DNA of 64,000 nucleotides from Alphaproteobacteria bacterium. GTDB lineage: Bacteria; Pseudomonadota; Alphaproteobacteria; Kiloniellales; DSM-21159. Position numbers and translations under genes: made by a program. The stretch spans positions 62,001-126,000 of the forward strand of contig JAUILQ010000003.1 in assembly GCA_030433005.1 (NCBI GenBank). Reading direction: 5' to 3'. Below are positions 33,790-43,516 of the stretch, piece by piece; position 1 is the stretch's first letter, and each line of letters opens with the position of its first letter. The notes beneath the pieces were generated by a model that was not told where the DNA came from, did not search any database, and worked only from the letters and a program-made list of their open reading frames with translations.

Positions 33790-35535
33790 ATGCTGGCGCC
33801 AAGCTCGGAGGCTTCGTCGCGCCGCCTGAAGCTGATCACCGTGTTCGGCAGCGCCGCCGTGGCGCTGCTGCTCGTGCTGTTCGTCGGCCTGACCCTCTGG
33901 ACCGAGCGGCGCGACAACCTGCGCGCGGCCGAGAACCTCGCGCTCAGCCAGCTGCAGTCCTTCACCCACGCCATCGGCCTGACGCTGGCCGGCGTCGAGA
34001 CGGTTCTCGACGTCGCCGCGACGCGGGTCTCGGCCGCCGGGCCCGACGACCCGACCCTCGCGCTCTATCTGCGCAACCTGTCCCGGCGCATGGACAGCCT
34101 GCGCGCGGTGCTGGTGATCGACGCCGGCGGCAGGATCGTCGCCGATTCGCGGGACCGCGGTCTGGCGACGAACTACGACGCTTCCTCGCGGGAGTACTTC
34201 CGGATGCCTCGGGCCGGGCGCGTCGGCCAGATTCATATCGGTCGCCCGGTGCTGTCCTTCCTCGACGGCCAGTGGGCGCTGCCGATTTCCAAGGCGGTGC
34301 GCGATGCCAACGGTCGCCTGCTCGCGGTCGTGGTGGCCTCTATCTCGCCGGGCCGCCTGGCCGAGGGCGTGCCCTCCAGCGCCATCGACGAAGGGCGCCG
34401 GGCATTGCTCGCGCGCACCGACGGGGCGCTGCTCATGCGCCTGCCCGGCAACGGCTTCTGGCCGCGCACCAGCCTCGCCGAGACGCCGCTGTTCACGGAC
34501 AAGCTGCTGGGCGCCGGGCTCGGCGCCTTCGAGACCGACAGCCTGTTCGACGACGGCCACCGCCTCGTCGCCTACCGCACGCTCGAGGGCTTCCCTCTGG
34601 TCGCCGCGGTCGGGCTCAGCCGGGAGTTCGTCCAGCGCGGCTTTCAATCCCACCTGATCGGCTTCGCCGTGCTGCTGGCCTTCGCCCTGGCCGTGCTCGG
34701 CGTGGCGACCGTCCTGCAGCTGCGCTCGGTCTCGGCGATGGGCCGGCGCAACCGGGAGCTCGCCCAGGCCTATCGCCTGGCGCACGGGGCCAACCGCGCG
34801 AAGTCCCAGTTCCTGGCGCGCATGAGCCACGACCTGCGCACCCCGCTGAACGCCATCGCCGGATTCTCGGAGCTGATGACCCTCGGCATCCTCGGCCCGC
34901 TGCCCGAGCGCTACAGGCAGTATGCGGAGCACATCCGCAGCAGCTCGCTGCACCTGCATTCGCTCGTGCAGGACCTGCTCGACCTGTCGCGCGCCGAATC
35001 GGGCCGGCTGCAGCTCAACGACGAGGAGGTGGCGCAGGTCGGCAAGCTGGTCGAGGACTGCGTGCAGCTGGTCGAAGGCGCGGCCCGCGACCGCTCGATC
35101 CGGCTGGTCAATCGCCTGCCCGCCGAGACGCCGCAGGTGCGCTGCGACCCGATCCGCATCAAGCAGATCCTGATCAACCTGCTGACCAACGCGGTCGACT
35201 ACCTGCCGGTCGGCGGCCGCGTCACGATCGACCTCGACCGGCCGCGTTCGGGTGGGCTGCGGCTGGTCATCCAGGACGACGGTCCCGGCATCCCGGACGA
35301 GGTCGTCGCCGCCGCTCAGGGCGACGACGAGCAGCTGGACCCCCTGGTCGCCTCGAAGAGCCAGGGCAGCGGCCTCGGCCTGTCGATCGCCTTCACCCTG
35401 GCGCGTCTGCACGGCGGCGCCCTGGTGATCGACAGCGCGCCCGACCGGGGCACGCGCGCGTTGCTGGAGCTGCCGGCGACCCGCCTGCTGGCCGAGCAGG
35501 GCCCCGAGCCGGACCGCCTCAGCGCTTCGGCCTGA
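33790..35535 (+). CDS. Membrane sensor histidine kinase with periplasmic Cache-like domain
   Basis: A 581-aa kinase. TM1 is at about 15-36 and TM2 at about 288-311; the 250-residue periplasmic region between them resembles a double Cache sensor (VLVIDAGGRIVADSRD; YFRMPRAGRVGQIHIGRPV). The HisKA domain has His347 in RMSHDLRTPLNAIAGFSEL, and the ATPase domain has the N-box INLLTNAVDYL, DDGPGIP and GSGLGLSI. The ligand is unknown. No response regulator is adjacent, so the partner is elsewhere. Confidence 0.9.
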   Translation: MLAPSSEASSRRLKLITVFGSAAVALLLVLFVGLTLWTERRDNLRAAENLALSQLQSFTHAIGLTLAGVETVLDVAATRVSAAGPDDPTLALYLRNLSRRMDSLRAVLVIDAGGRIVADSRDRGLATNYDASSREYFRMPRAGRVGQIHIGRPVLSFLDGQWALPISKAVRDANGRLLAVVVASISPGRLAEGVPSSAIDEGRRALLARTDGALLMRLPGNGFWPRTSLAETPLFTDKLLGAGLGAFETDSLFDDGHRLVAYRTLEGFPLVAAVGLSREFVQRGFQSHLIGFAVLLAFALAVLGVATVLQLRSVSAMGRRNRELAQAYRLAHGANRAKSQFLARMSHDLRTPLNAIAGFSELMTLGILGPLPERYRQYAEHIRSSSLHLHSLVQDLLDLSRAESGRLQLNDEEVAQVGKLVEDCVQLVEGAARDRSIRLVNRLPAETPQVRCDPIRIKQILINLLTNAVDYLPVGGRVTIDLDRPRSGGLRLVIQDDGPGIPDEVVAAAQGDDEQLDPLVASKSQGSGLGLSIAFTLARLHGGALVIDSAPDRGTRALLELPATRLLAEQGPEPDRLSASA

Positions 35536-35707
35536 CCGGCAGCTGCTCTTCGTCGGAAGTCATGGTGAGGCGGCCGGGACGCGGTGCCGCCCGGGCGCGG
35601 CATGTCGAGAGAGCCACGCCGCGACGGTCCCGCCGCGACGCCGTCATGATCCGGCATGATCAGGCCGATGCGATCGGCTTTTGCCCTGGCTCGGCGCTCC
35701 TTCCGGC

Positions 35708-35728
35708 CCGGCCGGCGCTCCCGGCCGG
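35708..35728. terminator. Bidirectional GC hairpin
   Basis: CCGGCCGG-CGCTC-CCGGCCGG lies between the end of the sensor kinase and the end of the convergent DUF465 gene. It is a plausible shared transcription end, although there is no U-run. The rest of 35536-35748 shows no gene. Confidence 0.4.
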
Positions 35729-35748
35729 CCGGCGGTCGGAGTGGCGCT

Positions 35749-35916
35749 CTAATGGAGCTCGTGCTGGGCGATCTCGTCCTTGATGCGGAGCTTCTCGCGC
35801 TTCATCGCGTGAAGGGCTGATTCGTCGGGATGGGGCCGCAGACTCTCCTTTTCGATCTGCTGTTCCAGCTCCGCATGCTTGGCGCGCAGCGCCTCGACGT
35901 GCTCCTGCAGAGGCAT
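35749..35916 (-). CDS. DUF465 (YdcH-like) small protein
   Basis: A 55-aa protein of the DUF465 family: MPLQEHVEALRAKHAELEQQ, then a charged helix ending in REKLRIKDEIAQHEL. This is a two-helix, coiled-coil-like small protein, very common in alphaproteobacteria; function unknown. GGGAGA precedes the ATG. It is shorter than many gene finders' cut-offs. A second family member lies at 46736-46957. Confidence 0.88.
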   Translation of the reverse strand: MPLQEHVEALRAKHAELEQQIEKESLRPHPDESALHAMKREKLRIKDEIAQHELH

Positions 35917-36050
35917 CGGACCAGTCTCCCTTCAGTTTTGACGATGAATCATGCTAACGCCCGCTCGGTGGGACTGCCAAGCTGGCTTGCGACAGTCCTG
36001 TTACTAACCTGTGGATTCCCCACGCGGCTTCAATAAGGGCGGACGAGGGC

Positions 36051-36695
36051 ATGAGCGCGCCGGCGACGAAGGGGACGAGGCCGACCCGGCTGATCGTCGG
36101 CATGACCGGCGCCAGCGGCGCGGTCTACGGCGTGCGCCTGCTGCAGGCCCTGCGCGAGCTGCCGGTCGAGACCCATCTGGTGATGAGCCGCTCGGCCGAG
36201 CTGACCCTGGCCTACGAGACCGACCTCAAGCTGCCGGCCGTGCAGGCGCTGGCCGACGTCGTGCATCCCGCGGAGGACATCGGCGCCTCGATCTCCAGCG
36301 GCTCGTTCCGCACCCTCGGCATGATCGTTGCGCCCTGTTCGGTGCGCAGCCTCTCGGAGATCGCCAGCGGCGTCACCGCGAGCCTGCTGACCCGGGCCGC
36401 CGACGTCGTCTTGAAGGAGCGCCGTCGCCTGGTGCTGATGGTGCGCGAGACGCCGCTGCACAGCGGCCACCTGCGCTCGATGCTGACGCTCTCCGAGATG
36501 GGCGCGGTGATCGCCCCGCCGGTGCCGGCCTTCTACGCCGATCCGCAGAGCGTCGAGGACCTGGTCGACCAGTCGGTCGGCCGCGTGCTCGACCTCTTCG
36601 AGCTCGACAGCCCGCTGGTCCGCCGCTGGGGCGAGGCCGACGAGAGCGGCCGCGTCGAGCGCGCGCGGCGCCGGCGCCGCACGCGCGGCGGCTGA
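36051..36695 (+). CDS. ubiX: Flavin prenyltransferase UbiX
   Basis: Makes prenylated FMN, the cofactor of UbiD-type decarboxylases in ubiquinone synthesis. The 214-aa protein shows the FMN-binding GMTGASGAVYGVRLLQ loop, the SGSFRTLGMIVAPCS segment and the RETPLHSGHLRSML phosphate-binding segment (usually RETPL). The C-terminus is a basic Arg-rich extension, longer than usual. No ubiD is in the window. Confidence 0.94.
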   Translation: MSAPATKGTRPTRLIVGMTGASGAVYGVRLLQALRELPVETHLVMSRSAELTLAYETDLKLPAVQALADVVHPAEDIGASISSGSFRTLGMIVAPCSVRSLSEIASGVTASLLTRAADVVLKERRRLVLMVRETPLHSGHLRSMLTLSEMGAVIAPPVPAFYADPQSVEDLVDQSVGRVLDLFELDSPLVRRWGEADESGRVERARRRRRTRGG

Positions 36696-36714
36696 GCCGC
36701 TCTCTCGGGCCCGC

Positions 36715-38493
36715 TCACAGCGGCCAGAACAGCAGGATCGCCGGCAGGCCGATCGCGACGATCAGCAGGTCGAGCGGCAGTCCCATTCGCCAGTAGTCGT
36801 AGAAGCGATAGCCGCCGGGCCCCATGACCAGCAGGTTGGACTGGTGGCCGATCGGCGTCAGGTAGGTCGAGGAGGCGCCGATCGCCACGGCCATCAGGAA
36901 CGGGTCGACGCTGGCGCCGAGGCCCTGGGCGACCTCGATGCCGATCGGCGCCATCAGCACCGCCGTGGCGGCGTTGTTCATGATGTCCGAGAGCAGCATC
37001 GTGACGATCATCAGCAGGCCGAGCACGACCCAGGCCGGGGCGTAGGCGCCGAGCTGCAGTAGCGGGTGGGCCACGGTCGCCGAGCCGCCGGTCGTCTCCA
37101 GCGCCAGGCCGACCGGGATCAGCGCGCCGAGCAGCACGATGACCGGCCACTCCACGGTCTCGTAGAGCTCGCGCAGGTGGAGGTCGCCGACCGCCAGCGC
37201 GCCGATCGCGGCGCCGATGAAGGCGATCTGCGGCGGCAGCAGCCCCGCGACCACCGTGCCGATGGCCGCGAGGAAGATCAGCAGCGTCCAGGGCGAGCCG
37301 TCGCGCCGGCGCAGCTGCAGGTCGCGGCCGGCCAGCGGCAGGCAGCCGAGCGCCGCCAGCACGTCCGGCATGGCCTCGCGCTCGCCCTGCAGCAGCAGCA
37401 CGTCGCCGGCGGCGAAGCGCACCTGGCCGAGCCGCTCGTGCTGCTCCTCGCCCTGGCGGGCGAAGGCCAGCAGGTTGAGGCCGAAGCGCGTGTGCAGGCG
37501 CATCGAGCGGGCGGTGCGACCCTCCATGCGCGAGCCCGGCACGATCACCGCCTCGACCAGGCCGACCCGCTCGGAGCGCAGGTCGCCGGCCGAGATGTCG
37601 GCGGCGCCGACCAGCTCCAGCTCGGCCTTGTCGAGCACCAGCTGAAGGGCGTCGGCGTCGGCCTCGAGCACGAGGATGTCGCCGGCCTGCAGCCGCACGA
37701 AGCCGGAGGGTGCCAGGATCCGGTCGTCGTTGCGCACCAGCGCCACCACCGACAGGTCGGCCTTGGCCAGGGTCTCGATCTCGGTCAGGCGCCGGCCGAC
37801 GTAGTCGGACTTGGCCGGCAGGCGGACCTCGGTCACGTAGTCCTCGATGTCGACCAGCGGCTTCTCCGAGGTCTGGCCGGCGATCCGCTTGGGCAGCAGG
37901 CGCCAGCCGACCAGCGCGACGAAGGCGACGCCGACCAGCGCCACGGTCAGGCCGACGGGCGCGAAGTCGAACATGCCGAAGGGCTCGCCGCGCTCGCCGG
38001 CGCGGAACGAGGCGATGACGATGTTCGGCGGCGTGCCGATCAGCGTCGTCAGGCCGCCGAGCAGCGAGGCGAAGGAGATCGGCATCAGCACCTCGCTGGC
38101 CGGCCGCTTGGCGCCGTTGGCGACCGCCAGGGCCACCGGCAGCATCAGCGCCAGGGCGCCGACGTTGTTCATGAAGGCCGAGAACACCGCGGTGGTCGCG
38201 GCCAGCCCCAGGACCTGGACCGAAGGCCGACCGCCCAGGTTGCCGAGCAGGCGCGCCGCGACGTCGATGAGCGCCGAGTTCCGCAGGGCGCGGGACAGGA
38301 TCAGGATCGCCGCCACGGTGATCACCGCCGGGTGGCCGAAGCCGTCGAAGGCACCCTCCGCCGGCACCACGCCCAGCACCACCGCCGCCAGCAGGGCGAG
38401 CATGGCGACCAGGTCGTAGCGCAGCCGGCCCCAGGCGAAGAGCAGGAGGGCGACGCCCAGAATGGCGAAGAGCAGGACTTGCTCCGTGGTCAT
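36715..38493 (-). CDS. SLC13 / DASS family transporter with two RCK_C (TrkA-C) domains
   Basis: A 592-aa permease. The membrane part consists of an N-terminal set of helices (about 1-180) and a C-terminal set (about 400-592), with two soluble TrkA-C domains between (about 200-370; DYVTEVRLPAKSDYVGRRLT and ERVGLVEAVIVPGSRMEGRT). The family carries dicarboxylates, sulfate or other anions using sodium; TrkA-C domains likely regulate it by ligand binding. The substrate cannot be assigned. It is divergent from serC across a 343-bp gap. Confidence 0.88.
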   Translation of the reverse strand: MTTEQVLLFAILGVALLLFAWGRLRYDLVAMLALLAAVVLGVVPAEGAFDGFGHPAVITVAAILILSRALRNSALIDVAARLLGNLGGRPSVQVLGLAATTAVFSAFMNNVGALALMLPVALAVANGAKRPASEVLMPISFASLLGGLTTLIGTPPNIVIASFRAGERGEPFGMFDFAPVGLTVALVGVAFVALVGWRLLPKRIAGQTSEKPLVDIEDYVTEVRLPAKSDYVGRRLTEIETLAKADLSVVALVRNDDRILAPSGFVRLQAGDILVLEADADALQLVLDKAELELVGAADISAGDLRSERVGLVEAVIVPGSRMEGRTARSMRLHTRFGLNLLAFARQGEEQHERLGQVRFAAGDVLLLQGEREAMPDVLAALGCLPLAGRDLQLRRRDGSPWTLLIFLAAIGTVVAGLLPPQIAFIGAAIGALAVGDLHLRELYETVEWPVIVLLGALIPVGLALETTGGSATVAHPLLQLGAYAPAWVVLGLLMIVTMLLSDIMNNAATAVLMAPIGIEVAQGLGASVDPFLMAVAIGASSTYLTPIGHQSNLLVMGPGGYRFYDYWRMGLPLDLLIVAIGLPAILLFWPL

Positions 38494-38836
38494 CGCGGTG
38501 AGGCGGTCCCTTGCGGTTGCGGGCTTGTCGGGAAGCGGGCCGGCGCGCTGCGGATCGGCCGGCCGAGCGGGCCGCCGGCGACGGCGCCCGGCGCGACCCG
38601 CAACGCCGGCGCTGCCGCCCGCTCGCTCTCACCAGACGGCAACGCCTCGCGGGCAGTCTACCCGTCTTGCGTCCTCCGCCGCCAGCGCCGCCGGGCCGGG
38701 TTTCGGGCCCGGCTCCGGGGGGCGCCGAATGAGCCCCCGTTCACCGGTGCGCGTTGACGCACTGCAGCACGGGGCCTACTATCCGCGCCGCTTTATCCCC
38801 CGAACGACTATTTAACGCGAAGGAACGACTCACGTC
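38494..38836. other. 343-bp divergent intergenic region (SLC13 / serC)
   Basis: No convincing gene on either strand. The right end holds the serC promoter (38754-38782) and a 48-base leader with an 8-base direct repeat, GAACGACT, at 38802-38809 and 38823-38830. The left 250 bases are GC-rich with no clear -10/-35 for the SLC13 gene. Alphaproteobacteria can carry a structured serC leader RNA; I cannot confirm one here by eye. Confidence 0.6.
38754..38782 (+). promoter_or_regulatory. serC promoter
   Basis: TTGACG (38754-38759), exactly 17 bp, then TACTAT (38777-38782): one of the best sigma-70-like promoters in the window. Transcription would begin near 38789, about 48 bases before the serC ATG. 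Confidence 0.7.
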
Positions 38837-40012
38837 ATGACGTCCGCCGCGAAGCCCGAGCGCCGTCCCGCCAACCCCAACTTCTCCTCCGGCCCCTGCG
38901 CCAAGCGGCCGGGCTGGAGCCCGGACGTGCTCGCCGGGGCGCCCCTGGGGCGCTCGCACCGCGCCAAGGTCGGCAAGGCGCGGCTCGCCGAGGTGATCGA
39001 GCGCTCGGCCCGGATCCTCGGCCTGCCCGAGGGCTGGCGGCTCGGCATCGTGCCGGCCTCCGACACCGGCGCGGTCGAGATGGCGATGTGGTCGCTGCTC
39101 GGCCCGCGCGGCGTCGAGATGCTGGCCTGGGAGTCCTTCGGCTCCGGCTGGGCGACCGACGTCATGAAGCAGCTCAAGCTGAAGGACGCGCGCCTGCTGG
39201 AGGCGGACTACGGGGCGCTGCCGGACCTGGACCGGATCGACTGGGACTGCGACGTCGTCTTCACCTGGAACGGCACGACCTCGGGCGTCTGCGTGCCCGA
39301 CGCCGAGTGGATCAGCGCCGATCGGGGCGGCCTGGCGATCTGCGACGCGACCTCGGCGGCCTTCGCCATGCCGCTAGACTTCGACAAGCTCGATGTCGTG
39401 ACCTGGTCCTGGCAGAAGGTGCTCGGCGGCGAGGCGGCGCACGGCATGCTGGCCCTCGGCCCCCGGGCGGTCGAGCGGCTGGAGAGCCACACGCCCGACT
39501 GGCCGCTGCCGAAGATCTTCCGCATGACCAAGGGCGGCAAGCTCAACGAGGGCATCTTCAAGGGCGAGACCATCAACACGCCCTCGATGCTCTGCGTCGA
39601 GGACGCCCTCGACGGACTGCGCTGGGCCGAGCAGGTCGGCGGGCTGGAAGGGCTGGTCGCCCGTTCGCGCGCCAACCTGGCGGCGATCGAGCGCTGGGTC
39701 GAGGGTTCCGACTGGGCCGGCTTCCTGGCCGAGGACCCGGCGATCCGCTCCTCGACCTCGATCTGCCTCAAGGTCACCGATCCCTGGTTCGCCGAGCAGC
39801 CCGAAGACGCCCAGGCCGCCCTGGTCAAGGCCCTGGTCGCGCGGCTCGACGCCGAGGGCGTCGCCTACGACATCGGCTCCTACCGCGACGCCCCCGCAGG
39901 CCTCCGGATCTGGGGCGGCGCCACCGTCGAGACCGCCGACATCGAGGCGCTGCTGCCCTGGCTCGACTGGGCCTACGGCGCCCTCAAGGCCGAGTCGCGC
40001 GCCGCCGCCTGA
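38837..40012 (+). CDS. serC: Phosphoserine aminotransferase
   Basis: PLP-dependent aminotransferase of 391 aa that converts 3-phosphohydroxypyruvate to phosphoserine. The N-terminal [12 protein letters not shown] segment and the PLP-lysine region [18 protein letters not shown] are diagnostic of the long alphaproteobacterial/archaeal-type SerC. It is followed by serA after 112 bp in the same direction, giving the two consecutive steps of serine synthesis; serB is not here. Confidence 0.95.
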   Translation: MTSAAKPERRPANPNFSSGPCAKRPGWSPDVLAGAPLGRSHRAKVGKARLAEVIERSARILGLPEGWRLGIVPASDTGAVEMAMWSLLGPRGVEMLAWESFGSGWATDVMKQLKLKDARLLEADYGALPDLDRIDWDCDVVFTWNGTTSGVCVPDAEWISADRGGLAICDATSAAFAMPLDFDKLDVVTWSWQKVLGGEAAHGMLALGPRAVERLESHTPDWPLPKIFRMTKGGKLNEGIFKGETINTPSMLCVEDALDGLRWAEQVGGLEGLVARSRANLAAIERWVEGSDWAGFLAEDPAIRSSTSICLKVTDPWFAEQPEDAQAALVKALVARLDAEGVAYDIGSYRDAPAGLRIWGGATVETADIEALLPWLDWAYGALKAESRAAA

Positions 40013-40124
40013 GCGGCCCGGGCCAGCCGGCCGCTGCGAAACGACGCCGGCGCGCGCCCGCGCGCCGGCGACACCGTTCTATCCGTCCCACCCGCTCCCC
40101 GCTCTTCGGGGAAGAAAGAGACAG

Positions 40125-41708
40125 ATGCCCAAAGTCCTGATCGCCGACAATCTCAGCCCGCTCGCCCTCGAGGTCTTCGAGCAGCGCGGCATCGAAGCCG
40201 TCGTCCAGACCGGCATGAAGCCGGAGGAGCTGGTCGCCGCCGCCGCCGACTACGACGGCATCGCCGTGCGCTCGGCCTCCAAGGTGACCGCGGAAGTCCT
40301 CGAAGCCGGCACCAAGGGGGCGCTGAAGATCGTCGGGCGCGCCGGCATCGGCGTCGACAACATCGACGTGCCGGCCGCGACCAGGCTGGGCGTCGTGGTG
40401 ATGAACACGCCGGGCGGCAACTCGGTGACGACCGCCGAGCACGCCATCTCGCTGATGCTGGCGCTGGCCCGCCAGATCCCCGAGGCCGACCGCTCGACTC
40501 AGGCCGGCAAGTGGGAGAAGTCGAAGTTCATGGGCGTCGAGCTGACCGGCAAGACGCTGGGCGTGATCGGCGCCGGCAACATCGGCGCCATCGTCGCCGA
40601 CCGGGCGCTCGGCCTGCGCATGAAGGTCGTCGCCTACGATCCCTTCCTGTCGCAGGACCGCGCCGACGACCTGGGCGTCGAGAAGGTCGAGCTCGACGAG
40701 CTGCTCAAGCGCGCCGACGTCGTCACGCTGCACGTGCCGCTGACCGACCAGACCCGCGGCATCATCGACAAGGCGGCGCTGGCCAAGTGCAAGAAGGGCG
40801 TGCGCATCATCAACTGCGCGCGCGGCGGCCTGGTCGTCGAGGCCGACCTCAAGGAGGCCCTGGAGTCCGGCCAGGTCGCCGGCGCCGCGCTCGACGTCTT
40901 CGAGCAGGAGCCGGCCAGGGAGAACGCGCTGTTCGGCACGCCCAACCTGGTCTGCACGCCGCACCTCGGCGCCTCGACCGCCGAGGCGCAGGAGAAGGTC
41001 GCCGTGCAGGTCGCCGAGCAGATGGCCGACTACCTCGTCTCCGGCGCCGTCTCCAACGCCGTCAACATGCCCTCGCTGACCGCCGAGGACGCCAAGCGCC
41101 TCGGCCCCTACATGGCGCTGGCCGAGCAGCTCGGCTCCTTCGCCGGCCAGCTGACCCACAGCGGCCTCAAGGGCGTGCGCATCGAGTACGAGGGCCAGGT
41201 CGCGGCGCTCAACACCCGGCCCCTGACCCAGATCGCCCTGGTCGGCCTGCTGCGGCCGATGCTCGACGCGGTCAACATGGTCAACGCCCAGGAGATGGCG
41301 CGCCAGCGCGACATCGACGTGGCTCAGACCAAGCACGAGCGCGACTGCGACTACCAGACGCTGATCCGGGTCACGGTGATCACCGAGCGCCAGGAGCGCA
41401 GCGTCGCCGGCACGCTGTTCGGCGGCACCAAGCCGCGCGTCGTGTCGATCAAGGACATCGAGCTGGAGGCGCAGCTCGGCGAGCACATGCTCTACATCAC
41501 CAACAACGACCAGCCGGGCGTGATCGCCGATCTCTCGCGCACCCTGGCCGAGGCCGGCATCAACGTCGGCACCTTCAACCTGGGCCGGGCCGAGCGCGGC
41601 GGCGAGGCGATCGCCCTGATCGAGCTCGACGACGCGCTGCCGCCGTCGGTGCTCGAGCGCGTCCGCGCGCTGCCGCAGATCAAGCAGGCCGAGCCGCTGC
41701 GCTTCTGA
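40125..41708 (+). CDS. serA: D-3-phosphoglycerate dehydrogenase
   Basis: First enzyme of serine synthesis, 527 aa, long form. The NAD-binding fold has GVIGAGNIGAIVADRALG, and the catalytic Arg, Glu and His are in INCARGGLV, FEQEPA and CTPHLGAST. An intervening substrate-binding domain (about 318-450) precedes a C-terminal ACT domain (MLYITNNDQPGVIADLSRTL), the usual serine feedback site. It sits downstream of serC and is followed by a strong terminator. Confidence 0.97.
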   Translation: MPKVLIADNLSPLALEVFEQRGIEAVVQTGMKPEELVAAAADYDGIAVRSASKVTAEVLEAGTKGALKIVGRAGIGVDNIDVPAATRLGVVVMNTPGGNSVTTAEHAISLMLALARQIPEADRSTQAGKWEKSKFMGVELTGKTLGVIGAGNIGAIVADRALGLRMKVVAYDPFLSQDRADDLGVEKVELDELLKRADVVTLHVPLTDQTRGIIDKAALAKCKKGVRIINCARGGLVVEADLKEALESGQVAGAALDVFEQEPARENALFGTPNLVCTPHLGASTAEAQEKVAVQVAEQMADYLVSGAVSNAVNMPSLTAEDAKRLGPYMALAEQLGSFAGQLTHSGLKGVRIEYEGQVAALNTRPLTQIALVGLLRPMLDAVNMVNAQEMARQRDIDVAQTKHERDCDYQTLIRVTVITERQERSVAGTLFGGTKPRVVSIKDIELEAQLGEHMLYITNNDQPGVIADLSRTLAEAGINVGTFNLGRAERGGEAIALIELDDALPPSVLERVRALPQIKQAEPLRF

Positions 41709-41733
41709 CCGGCGGCTCCCGAGTTCGCGCGGC

Positions 41734-41763
41734 GAAGGCCCCCGACCCCGGTCGGGGGCCTTC
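41734..41763 (+). terminator. Terminator after serA
   Basis: A perfect 13-bp stem (GAAGGCCCCCGAC / GTCGGGGGCCTTC) with a 4-base loop, starting 26 bases past the serA stop, followed by a T-containing tail. Fits the end of the serC-serA transcript. Confidence 0.8.
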
Positions 41764-41881
41764 GTCGTTCGGCGGCGCGGACCTGCCGTCCCGCGACGCT
41801 TAGGCGTCGCGCCCGGTCGTTGACCCGGGCGGCGAACCTGCTATCCGGGGCGGCGGCTTTGCTGAACAGGAGTGACTTGCG

Positions 41882-43504
41882 GTGACCACTGCCTTCGAGC
41901 TCGTGCCCGACGCCCTCGATCTGGCCGCCCTGCGCGGCTTCTGGGGGGCGCCCGGCCCCGCCTCCCTCTCGGCGGCCGGGCGGCACCGCATCGAGGCCGC
42001 GCAGGCCGTGCTCGAGCGGGCGGTCGCGGCCTCCGAGGCGGACGGCGCGGCGCCGATCTACGGCATCACCACCGGCTTCGGCGAGAACGCCAAGTACGCG
42101 ATTCCCCCGGCCGCGCGGCGCGAGCTGCAGCGCAAGCTGGTGCTGTCGCACGCCAGCGGCACCGGCCCGGAGCTGCCGGACGCGGTCGTGCGCCTTGCCC
42201 TGCTGCTCAAGGCGCACGGCCTGTCGCGCGGCTTTTCCGGGGTCCGCCCGGCGGTCGTCGAGACGCTGCTGGCGCTGGCCGGCCGGGACGCCCTGCCGGT
42301 GGTCCCGGCCTGGGGCTCGATGGGCGCCTCGGGCGACCTCGCGCCGCTCGCCCACCTCGCCCTGGTCGCGCTCGGCGAGCCGGGCGGCCGCTTCCGCCAC
42401 GGCGGCGCGGTCCACGACGCCGCGCGCCTGGAGGCGGTCACCGGCATCCGGCCGCTCGCCGACCTGGCGCCGAAGGAGGGCCTGGCCCTGATCAACGGCA
42501 CCGAGGTCGCGACCGCCCTCGGCCTCGTCGCGCTGTTCGAGGCCGAGCGGGCGCTCTCGGCGGCTCTGGTCGCCGGCGCGCTGACCCTCGACGCCGCCTT
42601 CGGCAACACCGACGCCTTCGCGCCGCTGGTCAACGAGCGGGCGCGGCGCCAGCACGGCCAGGCGGAGGTCGCGCGCCTGCTGACGGCCCTGCTCGCCGGC
42701 AGCGAACGGACCCCGGTCGCGCTGCGCGTCCAGGACCCCTATTCGCTGCGCTGCCAGCCGCAGGTCGTCGGCGCCGCGCTCGACACGCTGCGCTTCGCCG
42801 CGACGCTGCTGGAGCGCGAGGCGGCGAGCACGACCGACAACCCGGTGCTCGACCCCGATGCCGACCCTGCCGACGCTGCGGCGCGGCCGCTGATCAGCGG
42901 CGGCAACTTCCACGCCGAGCCGGTCGCCTTCGCCGCCGACGCCATGGCCCTGGCGCTCAGCGAGATCGCCTCGATGGCCGAGCGCCGCGTCGCCTTCCTG
43001 ATGGATTCCAGCAAGTCGGGCTTCCCGCCGTTCCTGGCCGCCGGCACCGCGGGGCTCGATTCCGGCCTGATGAACGGTCAGGTCACGGCCGCCGCGCTTG
43101 TCTGCCAGCTGCGCGTGCGCGCCGCGCCCGCCAGCGTCCAGTCGCTGCCGACCTCGGCGGACCAGGAAGACCACGTCTCGATGGGCACCTTCGGCGCCTG
43201 GCGGCTGCTCGAGATGGCCGACTGCCTGCGCCGGGTCGTCGCGGTCGAGCTGCTCTCGGCCCTGCAGGCCAGCCACTTCGCGCCGCGCGGCCTGCCCGAG
43301 GGCACCGACTGGCGCGCGCGCAAGCTGTCCGGACCGCTCGCCGAGGCGCGGCAGGCGATGCTCGAGCGACTTCCGCCGGCGGCCTCGGACCACGCCTTCA
43401 TCGCCGAGGACCGGGTCTTCGCCGGCGACCTTGAGACGCTGGCGGGCATGATCGGCGAGGGCGCCTTCGTGCGCTGGGCGCCGGTGGCGCTGAGCGCGGA
43501 CTGA
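41882..43504 (+). CDS. hutH: Histidine ammonia-lyase
   Basis: MIO-dependent lyase of 540 aa that deaminates histidine to urocanate. The MIO-forming Ala-Ser-Gly lies in SMGASGDLAPLAH. The selectivity pair Ser-His in VLSHASGTG is that of histidine-, not phenylalanine- or tyrosine-, lyases. YGITTGFG, VQDPYSLRCQPQV and TSADQEDHVSMG (usually TSANQEDHVSMA) are further active-site matches. The start is GTG with AGGAG about 10 bases ahead. The usual hutU, hutI and hutC neighbours are absent, so it is an isolated hutH. Confidence 0.88.
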   Translation: MTTAFELVPDALDLAALRGFWGAPGPASLSAAGRHRIEAAQAVLERAVAASEADGAAPIYGITTGFGENAKYAIPPAARRELQRKLVLSHASGTGPELPDAVVRLALLLKAHGLSRGFSGVRPAVVETLLALAGRDALPVVPAWGSMGASGDLAPLAHLALVALGEPGGRFRHGGAVHDAARLEAVTGIRPLADLAPKEGLALINGTEVATALGLVALFEAERALSAALVAGALTLDAAFGNTDAFAPLVNERARRQHGQAEVARLLTALLAGSERTPVALRVQDPYSLRCQPQVVGAALDTLRFAATLLEREAASTTDNPVLDPDADPADAAARPLISGGNFHAEPVAFAADAMALALSEIASMAERRVAFLMDSSKSGFPPFLAAGTAGLDSGLMNGQVTAAALVCQLRVRAAPASVQSLPTSADQEDHVSMGTFGAWRLLEMADCLRRVVAVELLSALQASHFAPRGLPEGTDWRARKLSGPLAEARQAMLERLPPAASDHAFIAEDRVFAGDLETLAGMIGEGAFVRWAPVALSAD

Positions 43505-43516
43505 GCGCCCGCCCGG

